64,000 nucleotides of DNA from positions 1,984,001-2,048,000 of the forward strand of contig NZ_JAFBCA010000001.1 of assembly GCF_016907475.1 (NCBI RefSeq), in the 5' to 3' direction. The DNA comes from Nocardioides cavernae. GTDB taxonomy: Bacteria; Actinomycetota; Actinomycetes; Propionibacteriales; Nocardioidaceae. Positions 44,333 to 52,862 of the stretch are shown piece by piece. The translations under genes and the position numbers were made by a program. Numbering within the stretch: the stretch's first letter is position 1; the number at the start of each line of letters is the position of its first letter. The notes under the pieces are model-generated. The model did no database searches and had not been told where the DNA came from. It saw only the letters and a program-made list of their open reading frames with translations.

Positions 44333-45238
44333 GTGGGGGTTGACCAGAAGCGACCGCTCGTCGGTTTCGCTCTCGTGGCAGTGCTCTGCGCCGTCCTCAT
44401 GTTCGTCTCCGTCGGCCGCGGCTTCGGGCTCAGCGGCCTCGTCCACCCGGGCAGGCCCATCGCCGCGCCGGTCGAGCGCACCCCGGCCGAGCGTCCCGCC
44501 GGCCCGGTGCGGAAGGACGTCCCCGCCGCTGTGCCCGCCGCGATCCCCGCCGAGCTGAGCGCGCAGCCGCTCGCCGCCGTCGTCGCTGCAGCCTCCACCG
44601 AGAAGGCCACCACCGAGGGGTCCGAGACCTCAGGTGGAGCCGCCTCCGGCGGTTCCGGGTCGTCCGCAGCGGGTGGCTCCGCGAACGGTTCCCAGGACGC
44701 CGACGACGAGTCCACCGACGACCAGTCCACCGACCCCGGCTCCACGGACGACGACAGCACCACGACGACCGACAGCGACGCCGAGCGCGACGCGGCGAAG
44801 GCCCAGCGCCAGGCTGAGCGTGAGGCGGCCAAGGCCCAGCGGCAGGCTGAGCGCGAGGCGGCCAAGGCCCAGCGGCAGGCTGAGCGCGAGGCGGCCAAGG
44901 CCGAGCGTGACGCGGTCAAGGCGCAGCGTGAGGCTGAGCGGGATGCTGTGAAGGCGCAGCGCGACGCTGAGCGGGATGCTGCCAAGGCGCAGCGCGACGC
45001 TGAGCGGGATGCTGTGAAGGCGCAGCGTGAGGCTGAGCGGGATGCTGCCAAGGCGCAGCGCGACGCTGAGCGGGATGCTGCCAAGGCGCAGCGCGACGCC
45101 GAGCGGGACGCTGCCAAGGCGCAGCGCGACGCCGAGCGGGACGCTGCCAAGGCGCAGCGCGACGCCGAGCACGCGGCCGCCCAGGCTGCGAAGCACGCGG
45201 ACGGCGCCCCGGGCAACAGCGGCAACGGCAAGGGCTGA
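44333..45238 (+). CDS. Single-pass membrane protein with 11-residue coiled-coil repeats
   Basis: 301 residues from GTG 44333 (AAGGGG five bases upstream). One membrane helix near the N-terminus (PLVGFALVAVLCAVLMFVSV), an Ala/Pro-rich stretch, a Ser/Thr/Asp-rich linker, then 12 tandem units of the type AERDAAKAQRD and a Gly/Asn-rich end. Eleven units are 11 residues long and one is 7; both lengths fit left-handed coiled-coil periods, so a long exported or cytoplasmic stalk about 130 residues long is likely. Topology is uncertain. I do not recognise the family. Position between clpX and valS is not usual. Confidence 0.7.
   Translation: MGVDQKRPLVGFALVAVLCAVLMFVSVGRGFGLSGLVHPGRPIAAPVERTPAERPAGPVRKDVPAAVPAAIPAELSAQPLAAVVAAASTEKATTEGSETSGGAASGGSGSSAAGGSANGSQDADDESTDDQSTDPGSTDDDSTTTTDSDAERDAAKAQRQAEREAAKAQRQAEREAAKAQRQAEREAAKAERDAVKAQREAERDAVKAQRDAERDAAKAQRDAERDAVKAQREAERDAAKAQRDAERDAAKAQRDAERDAAKAQRDAERDAAKAQRDAEHAAAQAAKHADGAPGNSGNGKG
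44777..45160 (+). repeat. 33-bp coding tandem repeat
   Basis: Eleven 33-bp units and one 21-bp unit, 384 bp, with a degenerate unit to 45193. Codons GCC, AAG and GCG recur with few synonymous changes, most uniform in the 3' half, which suggests recent unit duplication. Confidence 0.9.
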
Positions 45239-45263
45239 CCCCCGAGGGTTCTCCTCCCGGCCC

Positions 45264-45352
45264 GGCGCGTCGGACGACCACAACCCGTGGTCGGGTCCCC
45301 GGCTCAGGCGGGTCGCGTGCCGGCTCGTGGACTTCTGGTCGTACGACGCGCC
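45264..45352. repeat. 89-bp inverted-repeat element, copy 1
   Basis: Ends GGCGCGTCGGACGACCACAA and the near-complement TTCTGGTCGTACGACGCGCC: 20-bp arms with two mismatches. A second copy of identical length lies at 52522-52610, sharing both arms and part of the interior (CCGGCTCG). No coding potential. Resembles REP/MITE-type intergenic repeats. Confidence 0.75.
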
Positions 45353-45379
45353 GCTGGCCGCGTGGCCCCGGACGCACGA

Positions 45380-45417
45380 ATCCCCCTCACGCACCGCTGA
45401 CGGCGCGTGAGGGGGAT
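45380..45417. terminator. Bidirectional terminator before the valS stop
   Basis: Perfect 13-bp stem ATCCCCCTCACGC/GCGTGAGGGGGAT with a 12-nt loop, 9 bp beyond the valS stop on its own strand. Confidence 0.9.
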
Positions 45418-45425
45418 CGGCTGTC

Positions 45426-48059
45426 TCAGTCCTCGGTGGGCGCGAGCTCGGCGGCGGTCACCCGCAGCTCGGTGGCGGACTCGTCGGTGACGAAGTCCAG
45501 GTCACCGACGATGGTGCCGACGGCACGCAGGTCGTCCTGCGCCTGCTGGGCGGCTTCCACCAGCGATGCCGGGCCGGTGATCTCGACGCGCGAGAGCGGG
45601 GCGCGCATCTTGGCCTTGGCCTGCGACTTGGCGCCGCGGATGCCGGTCAGCGCGGCGGCCACCGCGTCCAGGACCAGCGGCTGCGAGGCAGCGGCCGAGC
45701 CGAGGTCGGCGGCGGTGGGCCACGAGGCGTGGTGGATGGAGCCGTCCTGCCACCACGACCAGACCTCCTCGGTGGCATAGGGCAGGAACGGTGCGAGCAG
45801 CCGGAGCTGGACGTGCAGCGCGATGGCCAGCGTGGCGCGCGCGGAGTCGGTGCCGGCGCCCCCCTCGGCGTCGTACGCGCGCTCCTTGACCAGCTCGAGG
45901 TAGTCGTCGCAGAACTCCCAGAAGAACTTCTCGGTGACCTCGAGCGCGGTCGTGTAGTCGTAGGCGTCGAACGCTTCCGTGGCCCTGCGGACCACGATCT
46001 CGAGGCTGCCGAGCAGCGCACAGTCGACCGGGGCGCTGACCACGGCCGGGCTGAGCTCGGTGGCGCCGACGTTGCCGAGGACGAACTTCGAGGCGTTGAG
46101 GACCTTCATCGCCAGCCGGCGGCCGACCTTCATCTGGGACTCGTCGAAGGGCGAGTCCATGCCCGGACGGCCGATCGCGGCGCGCCACCGGACGGCGTCG
46201 GCGCCGTACTTGTCGAGGATGTCGGTCGGGACGACGACGTTGCCCTTGGACTTCGACATCTTCTTGCGGTCGGGGTCGACGATGAAGCCGGAGATCATCG
46301 CGTGCGACCACGGCACGACCTGGTTCTCGAAGTCCGCGCGGACGACGCGCGAGAACAGCCAGGTGCGGATGATGTCGTGCGCCTGGGTGGCGAGGTCGTA
46401 GGGGAAGACCCGCGAGAACAGGTCGTCGTCGACGCCCCACTGGCCTGCGATCTGCGGCGTGAGCGACGAGGTCGCCCACGTGTCCATCACGTCGGGGTCG
46501 CCGATGAAGCCGCCGGGCTTGCCGCGCTGGTCCTCGGTGTAGCCCCCGGGCGCCTGCGTCGACGGGTCGACCGGGAGCTGGTCCTCGCTGGGCATCAGCG
46601 GGTGGTCGTGGTCGGGCTCGCCGTCGGCGTCGAGGGGGTACCAGACCGGGAACGGGATGCCGAAGAACCGCTGGCGCGAGATCAGCCAGTCGCCGTTGAG
46701 GCCACCGACCCAGTTGTCGTAGCGGTGCTTCATGTGGGTGGGGATCCAGGTGATCTCCTCGCCGCGGACGAGCATCTCCTTGCGCAGCGCCGCGTCGCGG
46801 CCGCCGTTCTTGATGTACCACTGGCGGGTGGCGATGATCTCGAGCGGCTTGTCGCCCTTCTCGTAGAAGTTCGCCATGCGCTGCGTCGCCTTGGGGTCGC
46901 CGTCGAGGTCGCCCGACCCACGGAGCAGGCCGACCATCGCCTCGCGGGCGGAGAACGTCGTCTTGCCGGCAAGCTCGGCGTACGCCGTCGCGGCCGCGTC
47001 GGCCGCGAGCCACTCGGGCGTCTCGCGGGTGAGGCGCCCGTCGCGGCCGACGACCGTCCGGACCGGGAGGTCGAGCTCGCGCCACCACATCACGTCGGTG
47101 AGGTCACCGAAGGTGCAGCACATCGCGATGCCGGCGCCCTTGTCGGGCTCGGCGGCGTGGTGGGCGATGACCGGGATCTCGACGCCGAAGACCGGCGACG
47201 TGACCGTCGTGCCGAAGACGTCCTGGTAGCGCTCGTCGTCAGGGTGCGCGATCAGCGCGACGACGCTCGGGATCAGCTCGGGACGCGTGGTCTCGATGTG
47301 GATCGGGCTGCCGTCGGGCTTGTGGAAGGCCACGCGGTGGTAGGCACCCGGGTAGTCGCGCGCCTCGAGCTCGGCCTGTGCGACGGCGGTCTGGAACGTG
47401 ACGTCCCACAGCGTCGGCGCCTCGGAGAGGTAGGCCTCGCCGCGGGCGAAGTTGCGCAGGAACGCCCGCTGGCTGACGGTGCGCGAGTGGTCGCCGATGG
47501 TCGTGTAGGTCGGGTTCCACTGGACCGACAGGCCGAGCTTGCGCCACAGCGCCTCGAAGGCCTTCTCGTCCTCGACGACGAGCTGCTCGCAGAGCTCGAT
47601 GAAGTTGGGCCGGCTGATGGCGACCTGTCGCTTGGGGTCCGGCTTCTCCGGCGGGGTGAAGTCGGCCTCGTAGGGCAACGTCGGGTCGCAGCGCACGCCG
47701 AAGTAGTTCTGCACGCGGCGCTCGGTCGGCAGGCCGTTGTCGTCCCAGCCGATCGGGTAGAAGACGGCCTTGCCCTGCATGCGCTGGTAGCGCGCGATCA
47801 GGTCGGGGTGGCTGTAGGAGTAGACGTGGCCGACGTGCAGCGAGCCGCTGACGGTCGGCGGGGGCGTGTCGATGGAGTAGACGTTCTCCCGCGGCTGGGT
47901 GCGGTCGAAGGCGTAGGTGTCGTTGTCGGCCCACGCCCGGGACCACTTGTCCTCCAGGCCCTCCAGCGCCGGTCGCTCCGGTACGACGACGGCACGCGTG
48001 TCGGTGCTCGTTGTCGTCGGACCGGCCTCCGGGGCCTGGGTGCTGGGGTTCTCAGTCAT
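45426..48059 (-). CDS. valS: Valine--tRNA ligase
   Basis: 877 residues. Class I synthetase with the HIGH-type motif LHVGHV (near 73-78), a large CP1 editing domain and KMSKSKGNV near 590. Ends with a short helical segment. It charges tRNA-Val and edits threonine. An AGTCTA (reverse TAGACT) 6 nt before the ATG marks a leaderless start, back to back with that of the GNAT gene. The usual actinobacterial neighbour folC lies close by but on the opposite strand. Confidence 0.97.
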   Translation of the reverse strand: MTENPSTQAPEAGPTTTSTDTRAVVVPERPALEGLEDKWSRAWADNDTYAFDRTQPRENVYSIDTPPPTVSGSLHVGHVYSYSHPDLIARYQRMQGKAVFYPIGWDDNGLPTERRVQNYFGVRCDPTLPYEADFTPPEKPDPKRQVAISRPNFIELCEQLVVEDEKAFEALWRKLGLSVQWNPTYTTIGDHSRTVSQRAFLRNFARGEAYLSEAPTLWDVTFQTAVAQAELEARDYPGAYHRVAFHKPDGSPIHIETTRPELIPSVVALIAHPDDERYQDVFGTTVTSPVFGVEIPVIAHHAAEPDKGAGIAMCCTFGDLTDVMWWRELDLPVRTVVGRDGRLTRETPEWLAADAAATAYAELAGKTTFSAREAMVGLLRGSGDLDGDPKATQRMANFYEKGDKPLEIIATRQWYIKNGGRDAALRKEMLVRGEEITWIPTHMKHRYDNWVGGLNGDWLISRQRFFGIPFPVWYPLDADGEPDHDHPLMPSEDQLPVDPSTQAPGGYTEDQRGKPGGFIGDPDVMDTWATSSLTPQIAGQWGVDDDLFSRVFPYDLATQAHDIIRTWLFSRVVRADFENQVVPWSHAMISGFIVDPDRKKMSKSKGNVVVPTDILDKYGADAVRWRAAIGRPGMDSPFDESQMKVGRRLAMKVLNASKFVLGNVGATELSPAVVSAPVDCALLGSLEIVVRRATEAFDAYDYTTALEVTEKFFWEFCDDYLELVKERAYDAEGGAGTDSARATLAIALHVQLRLLAPFLPYATEEVWSWWQDGSIHHASWPTAADLGSAAASQPLVLDAVAAALTGIRGAKSQAKAKMRAPLSRVEITGPASLVEAAQQAQDDLRAVGTIVGDLDFVTDESATELRVTAAELAPTED

Positions 48060-48065
48060 GCTCCG

Positions 48066-48071
48066 AGTCTA
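48066..48071 (-). promoter_or_regulatory. -10 element for leaderless valS
   Basis: TAGACT on the reverse strand, 6 nt before ATG 48059. Confidence 0.5.
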
Positions 48072-48124
48072 TTGACGGGCCTCCGGCCTGCGAAAACGAG
48101 TATCGACACAGCGTGCGGTGGACC

Positions 48125-48130
48125 TAGCGT
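48125..48130 (+). promoter_or_regulatory. -10 element for leaderless GNAT gene
   Basis: TAGCGT, 6 nt before ATG 48137. Confidence 0.45.
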
Positions 48131-48136
48131 GCGGCC

Positions 48137-49066
48137 ATGGACGCTGACCTCACGCTGGAGTTCTTCGACACCCCGCAGCCCTTCCTCGACGCGGCCGGCG
48201 AGCTGCTGGCGGCCAACCCCGTGCTGGGCAGCGTCATCGCGAGCGTGAGCCAGCGGACCGCCCGTGAGCTCGCGGACGGCCGGGACTCGTGGGCCGAGGC
48301 CCACGCGCCCTTCGAGCGGTGGTGGGTCGTGGTCCGCGACGGATCGGGCGAGGTCGTGAGTGCGGTGATGAGGACCGCTCCGTTCAAGCCCCACCCGTCC
48401 TTCTCGATGCCGCTGCCCGACCCCGCCGCACGTGCGCTCGCCGCCGCCCTCCACGAGCGCGGGGAGGTCCTGGGCGGGGCCAACGGTGCCCTCCCGGGCG
48501 CGGCCGTCCTGGCCCGGTCGACGGCCGAGCTGGTCGGGGGAGAGGTCGTCACCGACAAGGCGACCCGCCTGTGGGAGGCCACGTCCGTCGAGGTGCCGCC
48601 CGCGCCCGAGGGCCGGCTGCGGCAGGCGAGCGAGGACGACGCCGCGCTCGTGCTCGCGTGGTTCGAGGCGTTCCACGCCGAGGCCGACGAGCAGGCCGGC
48701 CGCGAGCCGGACCCGACTGCCGGCGAGCACAACACGCTCGACAGCGTGCTGGTGCGCATCCGCGAGGGCGTCGAGTGGCTGTGGGAGCTCCCCGACGGCA
48801 CGGTCGCCCACCTGACCGGCTCCGGGCTGCCGGCCTACGGCGTCGGCCGGATCGGCCCGGTCTACACGCCCAAGGAGTTCCGCGGCCGCGGCATCGCGTC
48901 GTACGTCGTCGGGGAGCTCACGCGTCGCGGACTGGAGGCGGGCCACCGGATGTGCCTGTTCACCGACCGCGCGAACCCCACCTCCAACAAGATCTACGCG
49001 GGGCTGGGCTACGAGCCGACGGTCGACATGGCCGAGCACCTCGTCACCGTCCCGGGGACGCCCTAG
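48137..49066 (+). CDS. GNAT-family N-acetyltransferase
   Basis: 309 residues. The C-terminal half holds the acetyl-CoA site: IGPVYTPKEFRGRGIASYVV with the RGRGIA pyrophosphate loop, then LFTDRANPTSNKIYAGLGYE. The N-terminal half looks like a second, degenerate GNAT domain without the loop, as in two-domain acetyltransferases. Substrate unknown. The stop codon TAG lies within the -10 hexamer of the next gene. Confidence 0.88.
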   Translation: MDADLTLEFFDTPQPFLDAAGELLAANPVLGSVIASVSQRTARELADGRDSWAEAHAPFERWWVVVRDGSGEVVSAVMRTAPFKPHPSFSMPLPDPAARALAAALHERGEVLGGANGALPGAAVLARSTAELVGGEVVTDKATRLWEATSVEVPPAPEGRLRQASEDDAALVLAWFEAFHAEADEQAGREPDPTAGEHNTLDSVLVRIREGVEWLWELPDGTVAHLTGSGLPAYGVGRIGPVYTPKEFRGRGIASYVVGELTRRGLEAGHRMCLFTDRANPTSNKIYAGLGYEPTVDMAEHLVTVPGTP

Positions 49067-49069
49067 TCT
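49064..49069 (+). promoter_or_regulatory. -10 element for leaderless secreted-protein gene
   Basis: TAGTCT, 6 nt before ATG 49076, overlapping the preceding stop codon. Confidence 0.45.
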
Positions 49070-49075
49070 CGGCGG

Positions 49076-50101
49076 ATGCGGCGCATCCTGGCTCACGGCC
49101 CGGCCCTCACCCTCTCCCTGGTCGTCGTCGCCACCGCCTCCTCGTCGGTGCTGGCGGGATCGGCGCCCGCGGCCCAGGCGCCGGATCGCTCCGCACGCGT
49201 CCACGCCGTCGGCGGCTGCGAGCTCTTCCCCGCCGACAACCCGTGGAACAGGCGCATCGACCGGCGGCCGGTGTGGCGGTGGTCGTCGGCGATCGTCCGC
49301 AAGCAGGCGGCCGGGCACGACCTCCACCTCGACCTCGGCACCACCGAGGACCACTACGGCATCCCGGTCACCGTCGTCGACGAGGACCAGCCCCTGCTGC
49401 CGCTGCAGTTCGGCACCGACGGTGAGGACTACCGCGACGAGAGCGACCGCGGTCCGGTCTTCGTGCCGGCCGACGCGGCGATCGAGGGCGGCAGCGCCGG
49501 CGACCCCGACCCGGACGAGGGTGACCGGCACGTGATCACGGTCCGCCGCGACACGTGTGACCTCGTCGAGCTGTACGCCGCCGAGCGGGTGCGCGACGCC
49601 TCGGGCGCGGTCGTCGCCTGGCGGGCCGCGTCGGCCGCCCGCTGGGACCTGTCGTCCAACCGGCTGCGCCCGGCCGGCTGGACCTCGGCCGACGCCGCCG
49701 GCCTGCCGATCCTCCCCGGGCTGCTGTCCTACGAGGAGGCGGCGTCCGGGCGGATCACCCACGCCCTGCGCTTCACGCTCCCGTCCGCGCGCTCCGCGTA
49801 CACGTGGCCGGCCCGCCACTGCGGTCCGAGCGGCAACACGACGCGCGACCTGCCGGCGTACGGCCTCCGCTTCCGGCTCGCGAGGTCCTTCCCGGCCACG
49901 CGCTACACCGGCGTCGCCCGCACGATCGTGGTGGCGATGAAGAGGTACGGCCTCGTCTACGCCGACCAGGGCTCGTCGATGTTCGTCACCGGGACGTCCG
50001 ACCCGCGCTGGGCCGACGCGCTCGACCAGTTCCGCGAGCGACCGGTCGACGGGAAGTCGCTCGAGGTCGTGAAGCCGTGGCGGCGGGTCGTCACCTGCTG
50101 A
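49076..50101 (+). CDS. Secreted protein of unknown function
   Basis: 341 residues. Signal peptide (core LTLSLVVVATASSSVLAG, cleavage after AAQA or nearby). The mature protein opens with CELFPADNPWNRRID, has three more cysteines (DTCDL, HCGPS, the last residue Cys) and a run of Trp/Arg-rich strands; HALRFTLPSARSAYTWPARH and DLPAYGLRFRLAR are the most conserved-looking stretches. An even number of cysteines suggests two disulfides. I recall similar proteins in soil bacteria without assigned function. No peptidase or glycosidase motif was seen. Confidence 0.7.
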   Translation: MRRILAHGPALTLSLVVVATASSSVLAGSAPAAQAPDRSARVHAVGGCELFPADNPWNRRIDRRPVWRWSSAIVRKQAAGHDLHLDLGTTEDHYGIPVTVVDEDQPLLPLQFGTDGEDYRDESDRGPVFVPADAAIEGGSAGDPDPDEGDRHVITVRRDTCDLVELYAAERVRDASGAVVAWRAASAARWDLSSNRLRPAGWTSADAAGLPILPGLLSYEEAASGRITHALRFTLPSARSAYTWPARHCGPSGNTTRDLPAYGLRFRLARSFPATRYTGVARTIVVAMKRYGLVYADQGSSMFVTGTSDPRWADALDQFRERPVDGKSLEVVKPWRRVVTC

Positions 50102-50110
50102 CCCGGTCAA

Positions 50111-50116
50111 TAGACT
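50111..50116 (+). promoter_or_regulatory. -10 element for folC
   Basis: TAGACT, 9 nt before ATG 50126; consistent with a leaderless or near-leaderless message. Confidence 0.4.
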
Positions 50117-50125
50117 CGGGGCGCC

Positions 50126-51484
50126 ATGACTGATGCCCCTGATGCCCCCCGCCTGGCCGAGACCTTCGACGAGGTCGAGGACGCCCTGCTGTCCCGCTGG
50201 CCCGAGACCAAGCTCGAGCCCAGCCTCGACCGGATCCAGGCGTTCACCGAGCTGCTCGGCGAGCCCCAGCACTCCTTCCGCTCGATCCACCTCACCGGCA
50301 CCAACGGCAAGACCAGCACCAGCCGGATGATCGAGACGCTGCTGCGCGCGCTCGACCTGCGCACCGGGCGCTTCACCTCCCCGCACCTCGAGCGGATGAG
50401 CGAGCGGATCAGCATCGACGGCGAGCCGCTGGACGACAAGGCGTTCGTCCGCGCCTTCAACGACGTCGCCCCCTACACCCACCTCGTCGACGCCGAGCAG
50501 GACCACCCGCTCAGCTTCTTCGAGACGATCGTCGGGATGGCCTACGCCGCCTTCGCCGACGCGCCGGTCGACGTCGCCGTGGTCGAGGTCGGGATGGGCG
50601 GCAGCTGGGACGCCACCAACGTCATCGACGCCGACGTCGCCGTGGTGCTGCCGATCGCCGTCGACCACGCCAAGTACCTCGGCGACGACGCCGTGACCAT
50701 CGCGGCCGAGAAGGCCGGGATCATCAAGCCCGGCTCCTTCGTCGTGCTGGCCGAGCAGACGCCCGAGGTCGCCGCGGTCCTGCTGGCGAAGGCGACCGAG
50801 GTCGGCGCCACCATCGCCCGTGAGGGCATGGAGTTCGGCGTCGTGTCCCGCACGCCGGCCGTCGGCGGCCAGGTGATCTCGCTCCAGGGCCTTCGCGGGC
50901 ACTACGACGACGTGTTCCTGCCGCTCTATGGCGCCCACCAGGCGCAGAACGCCGCCGTGGCGCTGGCCGCGGTCGAGGCGTTCGGCAGCGGTGAGCTCGA
51001 CGACGAGCTGGTGCGCGCGGCGTTCGCGGAGGTGACCTCGCCCGGTCGGCTGGAGATCATCCGGCGCAGCCCGACGATCCTGCTCGACGCCGCGCACAAC
51101 CCGCACGGGGCCGAGGCCGCGGCGGCGGCGCTCGAGGACTCCTTCTCGTTCAGCCCGCTGGTCGGGGTGATGGGCGTGATGGAGGACAAGGACCACGAGG
51201 GCCTGCTCGCCGCCTTCGAGCCGTACCTCGAGCACGTCGTGTGCACCCAGAACTCCACCCCGCGCTCCCTGTCGGCCGCCGCGCTCGGCCGCGCCGCGGC
51301 AGAGGTCTTCGGTGAGGACCGCGTCAGCGTCGTGCCCGACCTGGCCGACGCGATCGACCGGGCCGCGACGCTGGCCGAGGCGGGGGAGGCCATCACCGTC
51401 TCGATCGGCGCCGGTGCGGTGCTCGTCACCGGCTCGGTCGTCACCGTGGGCGAGGCCCGCTCCCTGCTGAAGGGACGCCGATGA
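50126..51484 (+). CDS. folC: Dihydrofolate synthase / folylpolyglutamate synthase
   Basis: 452 residues. Mur-ligase-like: P-loop TGTNGKTS (near 57-64), the SPHLERMSERI segment, VEVGMGGSWDATN, and the C-terminal domain with DAAHNPHGA. It adds glutamate to dihydropteroate and then extends the folate tail. The stop overlaps the start of the DUF4233 gene (ATGA). No other folate gene is near. Confidence 0.96.
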   Translation: MTDAPDAPRLAETFDEVEDALLSRWPETKLEPSLDRIQAFTELLGEPQHSFRSIHLTGTNGKTSTSRMIETLLRALDLRTGRFTSPHLERMSERISIDGEPLDDKAFVRAFNDVAPYTHLVDAEQDHPLSFFETIVGMAYAAFADAPVDVAVVEVGMGGSWDATNVIDADVAVVLPIAVDHAKYLGDDAVTIAAEKAGIIKPGSFVVLAEQTPEVAAVLLAKATEVGATIAREGMEFGVVSRTPAVGGQVISLQGLRGHYDDVFLPLYGAHQAQNAAVALAAVEAFGSGELDDELVRAAFAEVTSPGRLEIIRRSPTILLDAAHNPHGAEAAAAALEDSFSFSPLVGVMGVMEDKDHEGLLAAFEPYLEHVVCTQNSTPRSLSAAALGRAAAEVFGEDRVSVVPDLADAIDRAATLAEAGEAITVSIGAGAVLVTGSVVTVGEARSLLKGRR

Positions 51485-51891
51485 GCGACCAGGCCCCGAG
51501 CCCCGCCGACGGCCAGGTGCCCACCAACACCGAGCGCTCGCCGCGGCGCGGCATGGCGGCCGCCGTGCTGAGCCTCGAGGCGATCACCCTCGGCCTGACC
51601 ACGCCGGTGATGATCACCATCGCCGACGTCCCGGCCGGCACCGCGGTGGCCGTCGGCCTCGGGCTCGCGGTCGTGTGCCTCCTGCTGGCCGGCATGCTGC
51701 GGGCCGAGTGGGCCTACGTCGCGGGCTACCTCGTGCAGGTCGCCGCCATCGGTCTGGGCTTCGTCGTCCCCGTGATGTTCGGCCTCGGCCTCGTCTTCGC
51801 CGCGCTCTGGACGGGGGCGGACCAGCTCGGTCGCAAGATCGAGCGCGAGCGTGCCGCCGCGTGGGCGGCGTACCGCGCGGAGCAGGGCTGA
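51481..51891 (+). CDS. DUF4233 membrane protein
   Basis: 136 residues with four hydrophobic helices (about 25-45, 50-70, 78-92 and 94-112) after a Pro-rich hydrophilic N-terminus, and a basic tail. DUF4233 proteins are regularly found directly after folC in actinobacteria; the link to folate is unexplained. Coupled to folC by a 4-bp overlap. Confidence 0.88.
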   Translation: MSDQAPSPADGQVPTNTERSPRRGMAAAVLSLEAITLGLTTPVMITIADVPAGTAVAVGLGLAVVCLLLAGMLRAEWAYVAGYLVQVAAIGLGFVVPVMFGLGLVFAALWTGADQLGRKIERERAAAWAAYRAEQG

Positions 51892-52060
51892 CCCGGATCC
51901 ACGGCCTCTCGCCTGCTGCGCGTCGCCATCCGGGCGCACTGGCCGCGTTGTCGCGCACTCGACGGGCCTAGCGGCCCGCCTTCGGCCCTCCGCCTCGCCA
52001 TTGCACCCGCCTGGCGACGCTCGCGACGGCGTCGACCGATGGATCCGGGCCCCTCCTCGC

Positions 52061-52066
52061 TAGGCT
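52061..52066 (+). promoter_or_regulatory. -10 element for leaderless ndk
   Basis: TAGGCT, 7 nt before ATG 52074. Confidence 0.5.
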
Positions 52067-52073
52067 GCCCCGC

Positions 52074-52499
52074 ATGACCGACGTCCAGCGTTCCCTCGTC
52101 CTCGTCAAGCCCGACGGCGTGCGCCGCGGCCTCTCGGGCGAGGTCCTGCGCCGGATCGAGGCCAAGGGCTACACGCTCGCGGCCGTCGAGCTGCGCACCG
52201 CGACCCCCGAGATCCTCGCCGAGCACTACGCCGAGCACGAGGGCAAGCCGTTCTACGGCCCGCTCGTGGAGTTCATGCTGTCGGGCCCCGTGCTCGCCGT
52301 CGTGATCGAGGGCCAGCGTTGCATCGAGGGCTTCCGCTCCCTCGCCGGCGCCACCGACCCGACCGCCGCCGCCCCGGGCACCATCCGCGGCGACCTCGGC
52401 CGCGACTGGGGCCTCGCCGTCCAGCAGAACCTCGTCCACGGCTCGGACTCCGAGGAGTCGGCCGCCCGCGAGATCGGCATCTGGTTCACCGAGCTCTGA
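52074..52499 (+). CDS. ndk: Nucleoside diphosphate kinase
   Basis: 141 residues. The phosphorylated His122 lies in [17 protein letters not shown] at the N-terminus and RGDLGR before the active site are intact. It balances NTP pools using ATP. Single gene with its own leaderless promoter element. Confidence 0.97.
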   Translation: MTDVQRSLVLVKPDGVRRGLSGEVLRRIEAKGYTLAAVELRTATPEILAEHYAEHEGKPFYGPLVEFMLSGPVLAVVIEGQRCIEGFRSLAGATDPTAAAPGTIRGDLGRDWGLAVQQNLVHGSDSEESAAREIGIWFTEL

Positions 52500-52862
52500 G
52501 GCTCGCACCACGCCCGGCCCCGGCGTGTCGGACGACCAGAACCTCCCGTTGCGGTGGTCCTCACACGGGCCTGCTCCGGCTCGGGACGACTTGTGGTCGT
52601 CCGACACGCCGTCCCAGGCTGCGATTGACGTCAACCCCGCAGCCGTGCCGGCGGCGAGTGGCGGCGGATTGCGCCTGCGCAGGTCCTCGGCGTGCGATGT
52701 GCCGCCACCCATGGCGTACGTCGCACCGCCAGCCACACGGGCCACACGCCTCGCGCGTGTCCTGCCGGGAACAGGCAAGTCCGCTCCTTAACCTGAGCGT
52801 GGGTCGGCAGCCTCGTCGACTCCACTTCCCGGTACGACCCGATCTGCGAGGGCAGCAGCGGC
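52500..52862. other. 363-bp gap upstream of mreB
   Basis: No gene seen. Contains the second 89-bp element (52522-52610). A TAACCT hexamer at 52789-52794 may be the mreB -10, giving a leader of about 60 nt that ends in a weak GAGGG ribosome site. The remainder, 52611-52780, shows nothing I can name. Confidence 0.5.
52522..52610. repeat. 89-bp inverted-repeat element, copy 2
   Basis: Ends GGCGTGTCGGACGACCAGAA and TTGTGGTCGTCCGACACGCC, complementary over 20 bp with one mismatch. Same length and arm sequence as the element at 45264; the interiors have diverged except near the right arm. Confidence 0.75.

Noticed and set aside
44777..45160. CRISPR-like array
   Set aside because: Units are contiguous without unique spacers and stay in frame with a protein; it is a coding tandem repeat.
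44239..45231. 330-codon reverse-strand Ser/Ala repeat protein
   Set aside because: It is the complement of the coding 33-bp repeats of the coiled-coil gene; the forward frame has a ribosome site, a membrane helix and sensible repeats.
48056..51235. 1059-codon reverse-strand frame
   Set aside because: Antisense to the GNAT, secreted and folC genes, with compositional noise and no start signal.
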